Below, piece after piece: positions 54,726-64,000 of a stretch of DNA of 64,000 bases. The notes under the pieces are model-generated. The model had not been told where the DNA came from, did not search any database, and saw only the letters and a list, made by a program, of their open reading frames with translations. Numbering within the stretch: position 1 is the stretch's first letter; each line of letters starts with the position of its first letter. The stretch lies in the NCBI RefSeq assembly GCF_003545885.1, contig NZ_QHCT01000008.1, forward strand, positions 1 through 64,000, in the 5' to 3' direction. The DNA comes from Leptospira stimsonii (lineage in GTDB: Bacteria; Spirochaetota; Leptospiria; Leptospirales; Leptospiraceae). The position numbers and the translations under genes are program-made.

Positions 54726-56179
54726 AATGCGTGACTAAAATCCAAAAACATCTGAGTGTCTTCTTTTGATTTCGCAAAATCGAGTAAAATCACGGTGGCT
54801 TGATTCCAGATGATTCGCAAACCGCTCCCATAAGAATGCTTGTAACCGACCAGATTCAAATGTTTTTCCGAATTCCAAACCCTTCCGATATCGACGAAGG
54901 GAACCAGGCTCATCGTAAAAAGCTGTTCCCCAATTCTAAAAGTGACAAATCTCCAGCGAAGTTCCGCACTTCCGAATCCTACCATCGGCGCAACAAATCG
55001 ATCTTGTCGATATCCTCTCATCGTTTGTAGACCGCCGATTCCCGTCATCGGGCCGTCCAAACTCCACATATAACGAATTTCCGAAAACGGCGCACCTGAG
55101 GAAGTATAACCCAAGGCGCCTCTTGTCGCGAAGACCAATTCTTCGAATACACTCGGAAATAATTTATAGAAGAATTTTGTCTGAAAGAAAAGTTTATTGT
55201 AGTTAAAATCAGAACCGGTCCTTTTAGAAACATTGGCGACGTTGAACTCGATCAAAACTCCTCGATCCGGATCGGGTTCAAAATCTCTTGTGTCATACGC
55301 GATTCCCGCCCGCATATAAATGATTTCGCCTCCGTTATAACCTTTGATTTTTCCAGCGTGATAATCTTCGGTTAACTTGGATTCTCCGTTCGGCACCGAT
55401 GTCTCCCAAATACTTCCGGCAAGAATCGGATCCTTGGAAGGATTCCATTTTCCATCGGAATGACAGATGATGTTTTTAGAGATCTCGTTCGCCACAACCC
55501 ATTTGAACGCTTTCCAAAACGTAAAGTCGATGCTATTGAACAAAGTTGTAGAATTGAATAAATACTGATTGTAACCCTGATCGCTCACCGTCGGGGTAAT
55601 CTCCGAACCCGCTCTCGCAGGACGGACGAAGGATTGGGAAGCTTCGTAATCGTCAAAGTTCGCGTTATTTACAAGAGAAGCTCCAGGCTGGTTTCGGAGG
55701 CGGTAGGAAAGAGAATGAAGAGAAGATTCGCCAATACCAAAGTATTGAGAATTGGGATTGTAATCCAATCCAAGACTACTTTTCCACCGGAAGGCGGTAT
55801 TAAAGATATAGGGAGAATCGAATTGAATAAAATGATTCTTAACTCCCTGATTGGTCTGGAAAAGTTGAACCGTAAGCTTACTACGGTAAGGTTCGTATTC
55901 AAAATACGGGTCGTCCTTTTTTCCGTTGAAAAAGAAACTCGCGCGAATTCCTCCGCCCTGACCACGAACGGGATCGGAACTAAAGAGTGGAAGTGCGGTT
56001 ACATACAAACCTTCCTTCTTTTCGGCGAGTTCCCCAGGATCGAGCCTCTTACTTTCATCTAGAGGAATTCTTGCACTCGGAACGTTTTGGAGCCCTTCTC
56101 CGAAAATGAAAAAGGGATTTCCCAAAAGGAAAAGAATACTCGTTAAGATCAGAATTCTATTTTTTAGAAGCATGAGCAA
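54722..56179 (-). CDS. Omp85/BamA-family outer-membrane barrel without POTRA domains
   Basis: The 485-residue product has a signal peptide (ILTSILFLLGNPFFIFGE). A beta-barrel begins within about 65 residues (YVTALPLFSSDPVRGQGGG) and continues to the end (MFLDFSHAF, an aromatic barrel C-terminus). GLQTMRGYRQDRF (about 395) matches the RGY motif of the L6 loop in Omp85 proteins. No POTRA domain fits before the barrel, unlike BamA or TamA. It may be a surface antigen D15-like protein or a lipid-associated barrel. It is monocistronic. Confidence 0.82.
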   Translation of the reverse strand: MLMLLKNRILILTSILFLLGNPFFIFGEGLQNVPSARIPLDESKRLDPGELAEKKEGLYVTALPLFSSDPVRGQGGGIRASFFFNGKKDDPYFEYEPYRSKLTVQLFQTNQGVKNHFIQFDSPYIFNTAFRWKSSLGLDYNPNSQYFGIGESSLHSLSYRLRNQPGASLVNNANFDDYEASQSFVRPARAGSEITPTVSDQGYNQYLFNSTTLFNSIDFTFWKAFKWVVANEISKNIICHSDGKWNPSKDPILAGSIWETSVPNGESKLTEDYHAGKIKGYNGGEIIYMRAGIAYDTRDFEPDPDRGVLIEFNVANVSKRTGSDFNYNKLFFQTKFFYKLFPSVFEELVFATRGALGYTSSGAPFSEIRYMWSLDGPMTGIGGLQTMRGYRQDRFVAPMVGFGSAELRWRFVTFRIGEQLFTMSLVPFVDIGRVWNSEKHLNLVGYKHSYGSGLRIIWNQATVILLDFAKSKEDTQMFLDFSHAF

Positions 56180-56646
56180 CTGGGATTCCCTAAACCAAAT
56201 GGAAGAATGGTTCTCATTTGTATAGGCTTATTCCTGACTCGTTATTACCTTCCTGATTACAAATCCGGTTTTTATTCTTTTATCGAGAGAAAGGAATCTT
56301 TGATGATTCTCTGATCAATCTTTCCGGCGGTTTGGATGGAGCCTTTACATTTTTAGCGAATCAATGATGAAAAAAAGGAAACGTGGATTTCGTCTCGCAA
56401 GTTAGTAAATAATTTTTTTCTTCTGAATAGGAATGACATCGTCTTTTTATTCCAGACCATAATTTTCGTTTCTTACGAACGAATTTGCACCATTTAGACA
56501 TGTAGCGCTTTGGCTTGTTTCTTTTTTCCATCGCTTTCGTATCCACGCACAAACCAATCCGGAAGTTTCGCAAACAATGGGCTTGCTATGCAATCGGGTT
56601 TACGACTCAGGAAATGCGAAGATTTTTTTTAAACACATTGTTTCTC

Positions 56647-56836
56647 ATCTATACTTTACGCTGGATCGTTTTTCGCTCTGGTTTAAACAAAGACTCAAAT
56701 CGCCTTCCTTCCTTTCTAAAAATGATAGAAAAAACGTTTCTTCCACGCGGCTGATTACGCTGGATCTTTCTCCGTTCTTGTTTAAACAAAGACTCAAATC
56801 ACCTTCCTTATTTTCTTGGAAGGATTCGAAAAACGA
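56647..56836. repeat. Imperfect direct repeat in a 1.4-kb gene-poor stretch
   Basis: TTACGCTGGATC and GTTTAAACAAAGACTCAAAT followed by CCTTCCTT occur at about 56647-56710 and again about 107 bp later (56754-56820) with substitutions. The whole gap 56180-57627 lacks a recognisable gene; open frames such as 56577-57077 span the repeats and have Ser/Lys/Arg-rich composition. It could be a decayed gene or repeat. Confidence 0.6.
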
Positions 56837-57627
56837 CTCTTCCCTGCGGCCTTCGTTCGACTTTTTCAGGTCCGTCCGGCTCCATGGAAACGGCAAGCGT
56901 AGAAATACTTCCGTGGAAATCGGTTCACTGCGAAATGCAAATTTCTCCTGGCTCAACTCGCATACAACTCGCCAGGGTCAGGCCTCATCAAACGATCACG
57001 GAACGAAGAACGATATTTCCAGTAGAACCTTTCCCTTCGCTTCCGTTCCAGTTAGAAAAGAAACAGAGAAGAATTGAAACGGAAAAGAAGTCGACCATGA
57101 AAGCGGAGAATAGGCTCAAAGACTCCCATCTATTCTTCCCACTTCAAGAACTCTCTAAGCAAAGAACCTAACGTCTTTTGTGGAGAGAAACGATTGAAGG
57201 AAGGACGTCAACCGGCAGAATCTATCATGAGTTTTGCCTGAAATTGCATTATATAATTAGAATGCAGAAATTCATGCTACGCCGGTTTCGCGGTACACCA
57301 AAATCTCGGATAAAAAACTCAATGGAACTTGTTTTCGGCTCAACTGTATTTCTAAATCACAAAATTCGATTCCCTTTCAAAAAAAAATGAACGAGATGTT
57401 TCGATCTCCCTTCTCGTAAAGGCATTACTGGGTCTCAATAAACAATTTCTCTTCAAAAAATAAAACTTTAGGGTTAGAAAATGGAAAAAAAGAACTCCTT
57501 TTTCCAAAATTACCCGCAATTGGTTAAAGATTTCACGTTATAACTCAGCCGGATTTGAACCTACAATGATGCTATTCTTTTCACCGTATGCAAGAGGTAT
57601 TCTTGATACGGAGAGAGGTTAACGTTT

Positions 57628-60600
57628 ATGCAACATTTAACAAAAACTATTTTTATATCACTTTTGTTCGTGATGCTGAACTGTATTCACGGATCCAACA
57701 ATCAACATCCCTTATTCGCTTACCTCAAACTCGCTTCGGATGCTACCCCTTTTAGCGTTTCCCAAATCACGCCCGGCTCCGGAGTAACGAATGTCCCATT
57801 AAATACTTCGATTCAAGTTACTTTTAGTCAAAACGTAGATTCCTCAAGCATCAATCCTCAGTCGATTCGCCTGTCTCAGGGAAATAATTCCATTCCTGGA
57901 ACGTTGTCTTCTTCAGAAGCCAACTTAGTATTTACTCCAAGTTCTCCCTTAGCTTCGGCTACGGTTTATACCGTAACTGTTTCCAAAAATATTCAATCTT
58001 CTGGCGGAGTTTCTCTTTCGGATGATTCCATTTGGAGTTTCACGACGATGTCATCTTCCGATTCAGTCGCCCCAAGCCTATCTCTCTCAACCCCTTATAC
58101 TGGAGCTTTTGCACCCAGCAGTACTGCGATCCAAGTAGCCTTTACGGAAACGATGAACTGTACGAGTGTCAATGGAACAACCTTTACATTAAAGAACAAT
58201 GTAACGAATGCTTTGGTTTCCGGAACGGTGACCTGCTTAGGAACGAGTGCGACATTTACGCCCGACAATCCATTGGCTTCTAACACCGCTTATCGTGTCG
58301 ATATTTCATCCATGATGAAAGATTTAGCCGGCAATTATTTGGCTAATTCACAAAACTGGGTTTTTACAACGAATTCAGCGCCAGATTCAACGTCTCCGAT
58401 TGTATCTTTCGTTTCTCCAGGTACCGGCGCTCAAGGAGCAGGCGTTAACACTTCCATTAGCGTGGCATTTAGTGAGCCAATCAATTGCGCGAGCGCCGTT
58501 GGAAACTTTACTTTGGACGATAATATTTTCCTTCCTGGCGACGTTTCTGTAAGCCTTACTTGTTCGGGAACAACAGCTTCCATCACGCCGATTGCTCCCT
58601 TGGCTTTCAATACCACCTACACTGCTTTTTTAACAAATGCGATTACTGATTTAAATGGAAATCCACTTTCAGCATCGAATTGGAGTTTCACCACAGGGCT
58701 GGCTCCGGATGCGACATCCCCTTTTGTAACTTCAAATGTTCCGGCCGCTTTTGAAACAGGTGTTGGAACTAATATTTCACCAATGGTTGTGTTCAATGAA
58801 GCTATGCTTTGCACATCAGTAACTTCCGCATCCATGAAACTAAAACGCCAATCTACAGGAGTCTATTTATTGGGCAGTGTGAATTGTTTTGGAACCTCGG
58901 CAACATGGACTCCTGATCCATCGAATCCACTTTCTTTCAATACAACCTACGTTGTAGAACTCAATGTAGGGGCTTTAGATGCTTCTAATAATTCCGTAAT
59001 TCCAATGTCTTGGGAATTTACTACCGGTCCAGGTCCGGATGTTATTTCGCCGCTTGTTTCGTTTGTTGCACCAGGGAATGGCTCCACGGGCGCGCCTATA
59101 AACGGAGGCATCTCGGTTGCTTTCAATGAAACGATGAATTGTGGAACCATATTGGGTGGAATAACGATGGATGACCCACTGAATCCGGGGTTCAATACAA
59201 ATATCCTGGTAAATTGTTCCGGGACGACAGCTACCATTACACCGACGGCTTCTCTGGCTTTTAATAAAACCTATACTGTTACGATTGCAAATACCGTTAT
59301 GGATGTTTTCAATAACCCAATCACGCCGAACAACGGAGCCGGCACATATACCTGGGTCTTCACGACCGGGAATGCACCGGACCTAACGAATCCCCAAGTC
59401 TTTATGACCAATCCTATATCCACGGCCACGAATGTTGCGACCAATTCCAATATTGTCGTCGCCTTTACGGAAACGATTGATTGTAATACTTTGAACTTGA
59501 CCGTAAACAATGGAATTGCGGTTACCAAAACATGTTCTGGCGCAACCGCCTCTTTTGCACCTACGACTGCATTCCTCCCGGGAACCTTGTATATAGCGAC
59601 CGTAAATACGGTCAATGATCTCGCTGGAAACCCAATCTTAGCTCCTTTTTCTTGGAGCTTTACTACCGGCCCGGCTCCGGATGTAACTCCACCGACCGTT
59701 TCCATTCAGAATTTAAAAAGCAAAGGAATTTTAGAATCCGGATTTATAATCGGAACCGCCACGGATGCAGGAGGAATTGCAAGCGTAGAAATTTCCATCG
59801 ACGGGGGGGCTTATGCTCCGGTTTCATTAACTGGAACGACTACTTGGAAGTACCAATTACCAACTGGTGCATCGATCTGGACACAAAACTCCGCACATTC
59901 GATCGCAGTAAGAAGTAAAGATATTTCCAATAATGTCTCCCCAATTTCCACAATCACAGGGGTAAGAAAAGGAACCAACAAAGATATAAATGGAGATGGC
60001 TATATAGATTTGGTCACTTCCGAATACGGTCAAGGTTTAGTTTACGTGGTTCATTCGTCCGGATCTGCCGGAATCACTACAAGCAATGCGGCTTCCTCGA
60101 GCAGAACCATTGTCGGTAATGCGGCTGAGGAATTCGGAAAAGTAGTCACAATGGGAGATCTCAATGGAGATGGTTACGCAGATGTAATCGTCGGAGCTCC
60201 AGCCGCAAATGCCGCGGCAGGACGTACTTACACCTTTCATTCTTCCGGGAATTTAGGAATCAATATTTCCTTTAGTGGTTTTGCTTCGAATACAATCAAT
60301 GGTGGTGCGGCCGGGAATCGATTCGGATCGAGCCTTGTATCCGGAGATATCAACGGTGATGGATACTCGGATCTTGTTGTCGGTGCTCCGAACTTTAATG
60401 CTTCGCAGGGAATTATCTATGTCTTTCTTTCGGCAGGAAACGCCGGAGTCACCTCGGTTGCGACAGGAACTGCGGCAACTACACGAACTGGAGCGGCCGC
60501 AAACGATCTCTTCGGATCAACAGTGGCAATCGGTGATATGAATGGCGATTCATTAGCCGACATTGCCGTGGGTGCCCCTGGAGTTAACGGTGGTGCAGGT

Positions 60601-61308
60601 GCCAATGCTGGCAGAATCTATACTTACTACGGAGGTGCGGGGGTTTTGACAGCCGCGGTCAATACGTTGACGAATAATTCAGTCATTGGCCCCAATGCAA
60701 AATTTGGGCTAAGCCTGGCAGTGGCAGATGTAAACGGAGACGGTTTTTCTGATATCATTGGAGGTGCTCCACTCTTCGATCTCAATGGCGCCGGGACTGG
60801 CGTTGGCACAATTCGCGTTTTCATATCCGCAGGAGGAGGAGGAATTTCAACGGATAACATTGGCAATGCGCCTCTTATCATCAATGGTGTATCTAATTTT
60901 GACGTTTTTGGAGTCTCGTTAACTGCACGTGATTTAAATTCAGATGGAAGGGCCGATCTTGCGATCGGCGCCACACAGAACCTAGCCCCGAGCAGTGCAG
61001 TGTATGTTTTCATGACCCCAAGCGCGGGAGGTGTTGGGAATTTTTTCACGAAGGCCAATGCAACAATGAGCATTTCTGGACCAGCACTTCTTGGGGTTTC
61101 TACGAACGGTGGGATATCGTCGGGAGATACAAATGGAGACGGTTTTGCCGATCTTTCCATTGGCGGGAACAACTCTAACGTCTATGTTTTTCATTCTTCC
61201 GCTGGTGGCTTGATTACAAATCTTCCTGGGTCTGCGGCGAGTAGTATTTCTCCTCCTGGTCTGGGAGGTGGCGCTCCGGCGAATACCTACGGAATGTGCG
61301 TATATTAA
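57628..61308 (+). CDS. Large lipoprotein with six Big_5 domains and FG-GAP repeats
   Basis: The 1226-residue product has a leader ending in VMLNC, a lipobox with Cys at about residue 19. About 42-690 hold six Big_5-type immunoglobulin-like domains (each opens with a P-x-SxP...G pattern and IxVxFSExM and ends in FTTG). One more Ig-like domain follows at about 690-785 (VSIQNLKSKGI, VEISIDGGAY). About 790-1226 hold FG-GAP/VCBS repeats (INGDGYIDLVTSEYG, LNGDGYADVIVGAP, INGDGYSDLVVGAP, MNGDSLADIAVGAP) with DxDxDG-type calcium loops, making an integrin-alpha-like propeller. GAGAGG lies before the ATG. It is likely surface-exposed and adhesive, though no partner is shown. Confidence 0.88.
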   Translation: MQHLTKTIFISLLFVMLNCIHGSNNQHPLFAYLKLASDATPFSVSQITPGSGVTNVPLNTSIQVTFSQNVDSSSINPQSIRLSQGNNSIPGTLSSSEANLVFTPSSPLASATVYTVTVSKNIQSSGGVSLSDDSIWSFTTMSSSDSVAPSLSLSTPYTGAFAPSSTAIQVAFTETMNCTSVNGTTFTLKNNVTNALVSGTVTCLGTSATFTPDNPLASNTAYRVDISSMMKDLAGNYLANSQNWVFTTNSAPDSTSPIVSFVSPGTGAQGAGVNTSISVAFSEPINCASAVGNFTLDDNIFLPGDVSVSLTCSGTTASITPIAPLAFNTTYTAFLTNAITDLNGNPLSASNWSFTTGLAPDATSPFVTSNVPAAFETGVGTNISPMVVFNEAMLCTSVTSASMKLKRQSTGVYLLGSVNCFGTSATWTPDPSNPLSFNTTYVVELNVGALDASNNSVIPMSWEFTTGPGPDVISPLVSFVAPGNGSTGAPINGGISVAFNETMNCGTILGGITMDDPLNPGFNTNILVNCSGTTATITPTASLAFNKTYTVTIANTVMDVFNNPITPNNGAGTYTWVFTTGNAPDLTNPQVFMTNPISTATNVATNSNIVVAFTETIDCNTLNLTVNNGIAVTKTCSGATASFAPTTAFLPGTLYIATVNTVNDLAGNPILAPFSWSFTTGPAPDVTPPTVSIQNLKSKGILESGFIIGTATDAGGIASVEISIDGGAYAPVSLTGTTTWKYQLPTGASIWTQNSAHSIAVRSKDISNNVSPISTITGVRKGTNKDINGDGYIDLVTSEYGQGLVYVVHSSGSAGITTSNAASSSRTIVGNAAEEFGKVVTMGDLNGDGYADVIVGAPAANAAAGRTYTFHSSGNLGINISFSGFASNTINGGAAGNRFGSSLVSGDINGDGYSDLVVGAPNFNASQGIIYVFLSAGNAGVTSVATGTAATTRTGAAANDLFGSTVAIGDMNGDSLADIAVGAPGVNGGAGANAGRIYTYYGGAGVLTAAVNTLTNNSVIGPNAKFGLSLAVADVNGDGFSDIIGGAPLFDLNGAGTGVGTIRVFISAGGGGISTDNIGNAPLIINGVSNFDVFGVSLTARDLNSDGRADLAIGATQNLAPSSAVYVFMTPSAGGVGNFFTKANATMSISGPALLGVSTNGGISSGDTNGDGFADLSIGGNNSNVYVFHSSAGGLITNLPGSAASSISPPGLGGGAPANTYGMCVY

Positions 61309-61315
61309 AATAACT

Positions 61316-61350
61316 CTCTTAGGAAAGGACTTTGTTTCCTTTCCTAAGAG
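61316..61350 (+). terminator. Rho-independent terminator after the large lipoprotein gene
   Basis: CTCTTAGGAAAGGA (61316-61329) and TCCTTTCCTAAGAG (61337-61350) form a perfect 14-bp stem with a 7-base loop, followed by AACTTTTTCT. It lies 8 bp after the TAA of the lipoprotein gene. Confidence 0.9.
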
Positions 61351-61506
61351 AACTTTTTCTCAGATGATGCTCTTGTTCGTTATTTTCCTATCGATCTCAT
61401 AAAAACTAAGGAATAGCCTTGTTCAAAACTACAACGTTCCAAATGGTTCGTTCGAATTGATAAGAAGGAGCTTTGACTTTCCAAATTCAGATCCCAATAT
61501 TCCGTT

Positions 61507-62022
61507 TTAGCTTTTTCCATCTGCAGACTTCAAAAGAGAAAAACCCATTCCGATAAAACCGAAACCGAATAAAAGTCCAGCGAACACAAACAACCACACC
61601 CATTCTCTTAGGAAAAAACCTACCGAACCGATCAAAACGGAGACAATCCAAAAAACTGGAATCCACTTTGCAAGCACATTCCATTTCCAAGAATCAATGC
61701 CGATCAAAATCAAACCAAAGGAGAGCATTCCTGCGCCATACGGATAAACGTTCCACCCGGTTGGCGATTGATCCGGGCCGATCAAAAGGCCGATTCCCAC
61801 CATACAAAGAATAAAGCCTATCCACGCTGGAACTTTTAATTCTTCATAATATCGAAAATAAAAACCTAATACTCCGAAAAGAATACAGAAATCGATCGCG
61901 AAATATAACGATTCCAAATAAAATCCGGACATAAAATCGACTGTAAAAGAAGAAAAACATCGCAAAATGCCGGCAAACATCGCGCAATAAGCGGCTAATT
62001 TAATTAAGAATTCCTTCTTCAT
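61507..62022 (-). CDS. Integral membrane protein
   Basis: The 171-residue product has about six hydrophobic segments with few charges (FCILFGVLGFYF, FILCMVGIGLLIG, LFVFAGLLFGFGFIGMGFSLL). No family was recognised. Its ATG overlaps the TGA of the upstream transporter gene as ATGA, so the two are co-translated and the protein may assist the transporter or be carried along with it. Confidence 0.7.
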   Translation of the reverse strand: MKKEFLIKLAAYCAMFAGILRCFSSFTVDFMSGFYLESLYFAIDFCILFGVLGFYFRYYEELKVPAWIGFILCMVGIGLLIGPDQSPTGWNVYPYGAGMLSFGLILIGIDSWKWNVLAKWIPVFWIVSVLIGSVGFFLREWVWLFVFAGLLFGFGFIGMGFSLLKSADGKS

Positions 62023-63383
62023 ACCGTTTTACCTTCGATTTGTATTTTAGAATATTCTAAAGTATTCAATACCTTTGATACGAAAAACAATGCCGCCACG
62101 TTGAACACGACCGCCAAAATTCCGACCACCTCGAAATTTTGATAAGGAGAATGAATGTCTTTTACTGTCAGAATCGAACCTCCCAAGGTGGCGCCCACTC
62201 CGGAAGCAAGATTTTGAATCGCGGAAACGATCGTCATAAACCTTCCTCTCTGTTTTTGATCCACGGCGGACGTAATCAATGCCATCGCCGGGATCAAACG
62301 CGCGGAAACTAGTGAGATAAATCCGCTCGTGCAAACGATCGTCAATAAAAGAGGACCAGGTTTTAGATTCGTAAAAAAAAGGATCGGGATACAAGCGAGA
62401 GGAACCAAGATATAAAACATCCTCTTCTTTCCGTATCGATCGGAAAGCGAACCGATCCAACGCGCGGAAAAAAAAGTGATCGATCCTCCGATCAAATAGA
62501 TAAGAGAAAGATGATCTTTAGAAACGCCCACGTTTCTCTCCAAATAAGGAGCGAAAAAAGGGATAACGGTAAAACCGCCGAGAATCACCGAAGCAATGAG
62601 CAGATACGATGGCAGATAACGTTTAGAACGGACTATCATCTTTAAACCTTGTAAATTCGATTCTTCCTTATTTTGTTTTAATGCGACTTGAGGAAGAATC
62701 AGATACATTCCCAAAAGAATCAAAAAACTGATAAAAACTATCGAAAGAAAAATCGCATTCCATCCGAAAAGACCGGAGATTTTTAAACTCAAGGGAACAC
62801 CAATCACAGCAGATGCCGAAAACGCCGCCATAATAACTCCGGTAGCTCTTCCCCTTCTCTCTTCCGGTATCAAATCTCCCACAAAAGAAAAAATTACGGA
62901 GCTTATGATCCCTCCAAAGGCGCCGGCGAGAATTCTTCCCGCAAACAATATCCAATACGAGTTTGCGATTCCGCAAAGGAGAGTTCCCAAAATAAATCCA
63001 GAATACAAAAAGAGAGCCGTAGTTCTCCGATTGAATCGATCAATAAATAAAGAACTCAGGATTCCCGCAAAAAAAGCGCTGTATGTATAAGAGGAAATAA
63101 GAATTGAAAATTCCTTTGGTGTGATTTCAAACTCACTTTCGAAATTCCTTCCCAATGGCATCATGATCATAAAATCAAGGATATGCGTAAATTGGATCAA
63201 AGATAAAAGAAAAACAAAAGAGCTTTCAGAGTAGAAAAACCCTTTCCATTTTAAAAAGGAAGTCTTCGATCGATTTTCGACTTCTCTTTCCTTCGATCCG
63301 TTTTCAAACCTAAAACCTTCTTCCCCACCTGAGGGAGATTCATTCCTTATACCGTCTTCCATGTTCTTGGCTCCATGATCCAT
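62019..63383 (-). CDS. Major facilitator superfamily transporter
   Basis: The 454-residue product has a charged N-terminal extension (about 1-50), then about 12 membrane segments. MFS motifs include DRFNRRTTALFLYSGFILG (the DRxxRR loop between segments 2 and 3), ERRGRATGVIMAAF and SDRYGKKRMFYIL in the second half. It resembles drug- or sugar-exporting members. The ATG at 63383 begins MDHGAKN. A divergent gene starts at 63534. The substrate is not identifiable. Confidence 0.85.
   Translation of the reverse strand: MDHGAKNMEDGIRNESPSGGEEGFRFENGSKEREVENRSKTSFLKWKGFFYSESSFVFLLSLIQFTHILDFMIMMPLGRNFESEFEITPKEFSILISSYTYSAFFAGILSSLFIDRFNRRTTALFLYSGFILGTLLCGIANSYWILFAGRILAGAFGGIISSVIFSFVGDLIPEERRGRATGVIMAAFSASAVIGVPLSLKISGLFGWNAIFLSIVFISFLILLGMYLILPQVALKQNKEESNLQGLKMIVRSKRYLPSYLLIASVILGGFTVIPFFAPYLERNVGVSKDHLSLIYLIGGSITFFSARWIGSLSDRYGKKRMFYILVPLACIPILFFTNLKPGPLLLTIVCTSGFISLVSARLIPAMALITSAVDQKQRGRFMTIVSAIQNLASGVGATLGGSILTVKDIHSPYQNFEVVGILAVVFNVAALFFVSKVLNTLEYSKIQIEGKTV
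62046..62061. repeat. TTTAGAATATTCTAAA palindrome inside the MFS 3' end
   Basis: This 16-bp perfect palindrome lies 27 bp inside the C-terminal codons of the transporter gene. It is the fourth occurrence of the TTAGAATATTCTAA motif in this window, again at a gene end. Confidence 0.6.
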
Positions 63384-63533
63384 TTGAGCCTAAGAATACT
63401 GTAAATTTTACTCCCTTTCTTTGAATTGTATAAAAGGGAAGTTTGCTTTCGATAAAAAGCAAGAAATTGACTTTCTAAAGGATACAAATTCACTTGTAAG
63501 TTCGATTTCAACGGATGATATCGGATATCAATC

Positions 63534-64000
63534 ATGTTAGAACTTTTTTCTTCCCTTACAGAAGTTTTGATTCAGTTCGGCGGTTGCCTTGGTTTGCTCA
63601 TGGGAATCGGTCGTTATCCAGCTCTGAAACAAAAAACCATCCAAACTTTTTTTGTTTCGGCTCTTTTCATATCCACCGGAATTACACAGTGTATTCTTTC
63701 CGGTGTCTTTAGCGGTTGGATCTATCGATTTCCGAACTTCCTAATTCTGCTTCCCTTCTCTCTTGCGATTTACGGTCCGATCGAACATTACTACACCACT
63801 TCGCTCTTAAAGGAAAAGTTCAGCTTTGGTTGGAAAGAAATTCTACATTTGATACCGGTGATCCTGATTCTTATTCTTTCAATTCCATTCTTCCTAAAAA
63901 CGGAAGAGTTAAAAAAAAGAATCGTTTTTGAAATCTGGAATCAAAACTCGTTCGAGTCTATGAATCTTCTCATCTATTTTTCAACTTTTTGTGTGACCGG
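63534..64000 (+). CDS. Partial membrane protein at the window edge, possibly an AraC-type regulator N-terminus
   Basis: From ATG 63534 the frame stays open to the window end (about 155 residues). It encodes several hydrophobic segments (LLMGIGRYPALKQ, FFVSALFISTGITQC, LILLPFSLAIYGPIEHYY, LIPVILILILSIPFFL). Membrane-embedded AraC-family regulators of Leptospira begin this way, with the helix-turn-helix at the C-terminus, which here would lie outside the window. That link is inference. It is divergent from the MFS gene. Confidence 0.6.
   Translation, partial: MLELFSSLTEVLIQFGGCLGLLMGIGRYPALKQKTIQTFFVSALFISTGITQCILSGVFSGWIYRFPNFLILLPFSLAIYGPIEHYYTTSLLKEKFSFGWKEILHLIPVILILILSIPFFLKTEELKKRIVFEIWNQNSFESMNLLIYFSTFCVT

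Noticed and set aside
56577..57077. 166-codon open frame and its overlapping frames
   Set aside because: The frame runs across imperfect direct repeats, competes with other open frames on both strands and shows biased Ser/Arg/Lys composition with no recognised motif.
57545..57625. tRNA-like sequence on the minus strand (GGTTCAAATCC)
   Set aside because: A T-loop-like stretch is present, but the T stem does not pair, the D arm is absent and the acceptor stem matches at only four of seven positions.

Overview
The window reads as chromosomal DNA of a spirochaete of the genus Leptospira, probably a pathogenic-clade species. Several families point there: an LBL_2463-type gene, lipoproteins with relaxed lipoboxes, a giant SpvB/FG-GAP/RHS protein, and short dispersed intergenic repeats. 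Frequent TTG/GTG starts and ATGA-type start/stop overlaps fit as well. The species assignment is inference; no rRNA or tRNA gene was recognised.

Region 1-16 kb is an AT-rich accessory region. It holds a decayed HEPN-like gene and a two-gene unit (7TM-type membrane protein plus LBL_2463-family protein). A perfect 11-bp dyad overlaps the latter's start codon, and an XRE repressor gene lies beside it. Three small plus-strand genes and a run of small lipoproteins follow. The centrepiece is a 2323-residue RHS protein (8789-15760). About 1.5 kb of its 3' part has been copied downstream with a different C-terminal tip (6175-8092) and has since decayed. Each tip is followed directly by a small lipoprotein gene, which is the layout of polymorphic-toxin tip/immunity cassettes.

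Region 16-37.8 kb is mostly core-like. It has a truncated exported protein, a cupin protein, an XRE/MmyB regulator and a beta-propeller lipoprotein. Next come a split acyl-CoA carboxylase alpha subunit (biotin carboxylase plus biotin carrier) with a PlsC acyltransferase, a DUF2225-truA-outer-membrane-lipoprotein operon, a TonB-like/PrsW/PrmA/PfkB operon, and glycyl-tRNA synthetase. truA appears to begin at an ATA codon inside an ATAA overlap with the preceding stop.

Region 37.8-44.9 kb is accessory. Three tandem arrays (59-, 56- and mostly 58-bp units) share one exact 18-nt core. They bracket small genes: a nonsense-interrupted gene, a P-loop kinase-like protein, a membrane protein, a DUF1493 protein, a DUF4349 protein and a GNAT enzyme. 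The second array ends in a perfect 14-bp inverted repeat built from the core.

Region 44.9-54.1 kb is a five-gene minus-strand operon: ATP-grasp, alpha-E, transglutaminase/DUF2126, fused ATP-grasp/alpha-E, transglutaminase. It is a doubled version of a predicted peptide-synthesis or protein-modification system whose product is unknown. Region 54.7-64 kb holds an Omp85-like barrel without room for POTRA domains, a gene-poor 1.4 kb stretch, a 1226-residue lipoprotein with six Big_5 domains and FG-GAP repeats, a membrane protein plus MFS transporter pair, and a gene running off the right edge.
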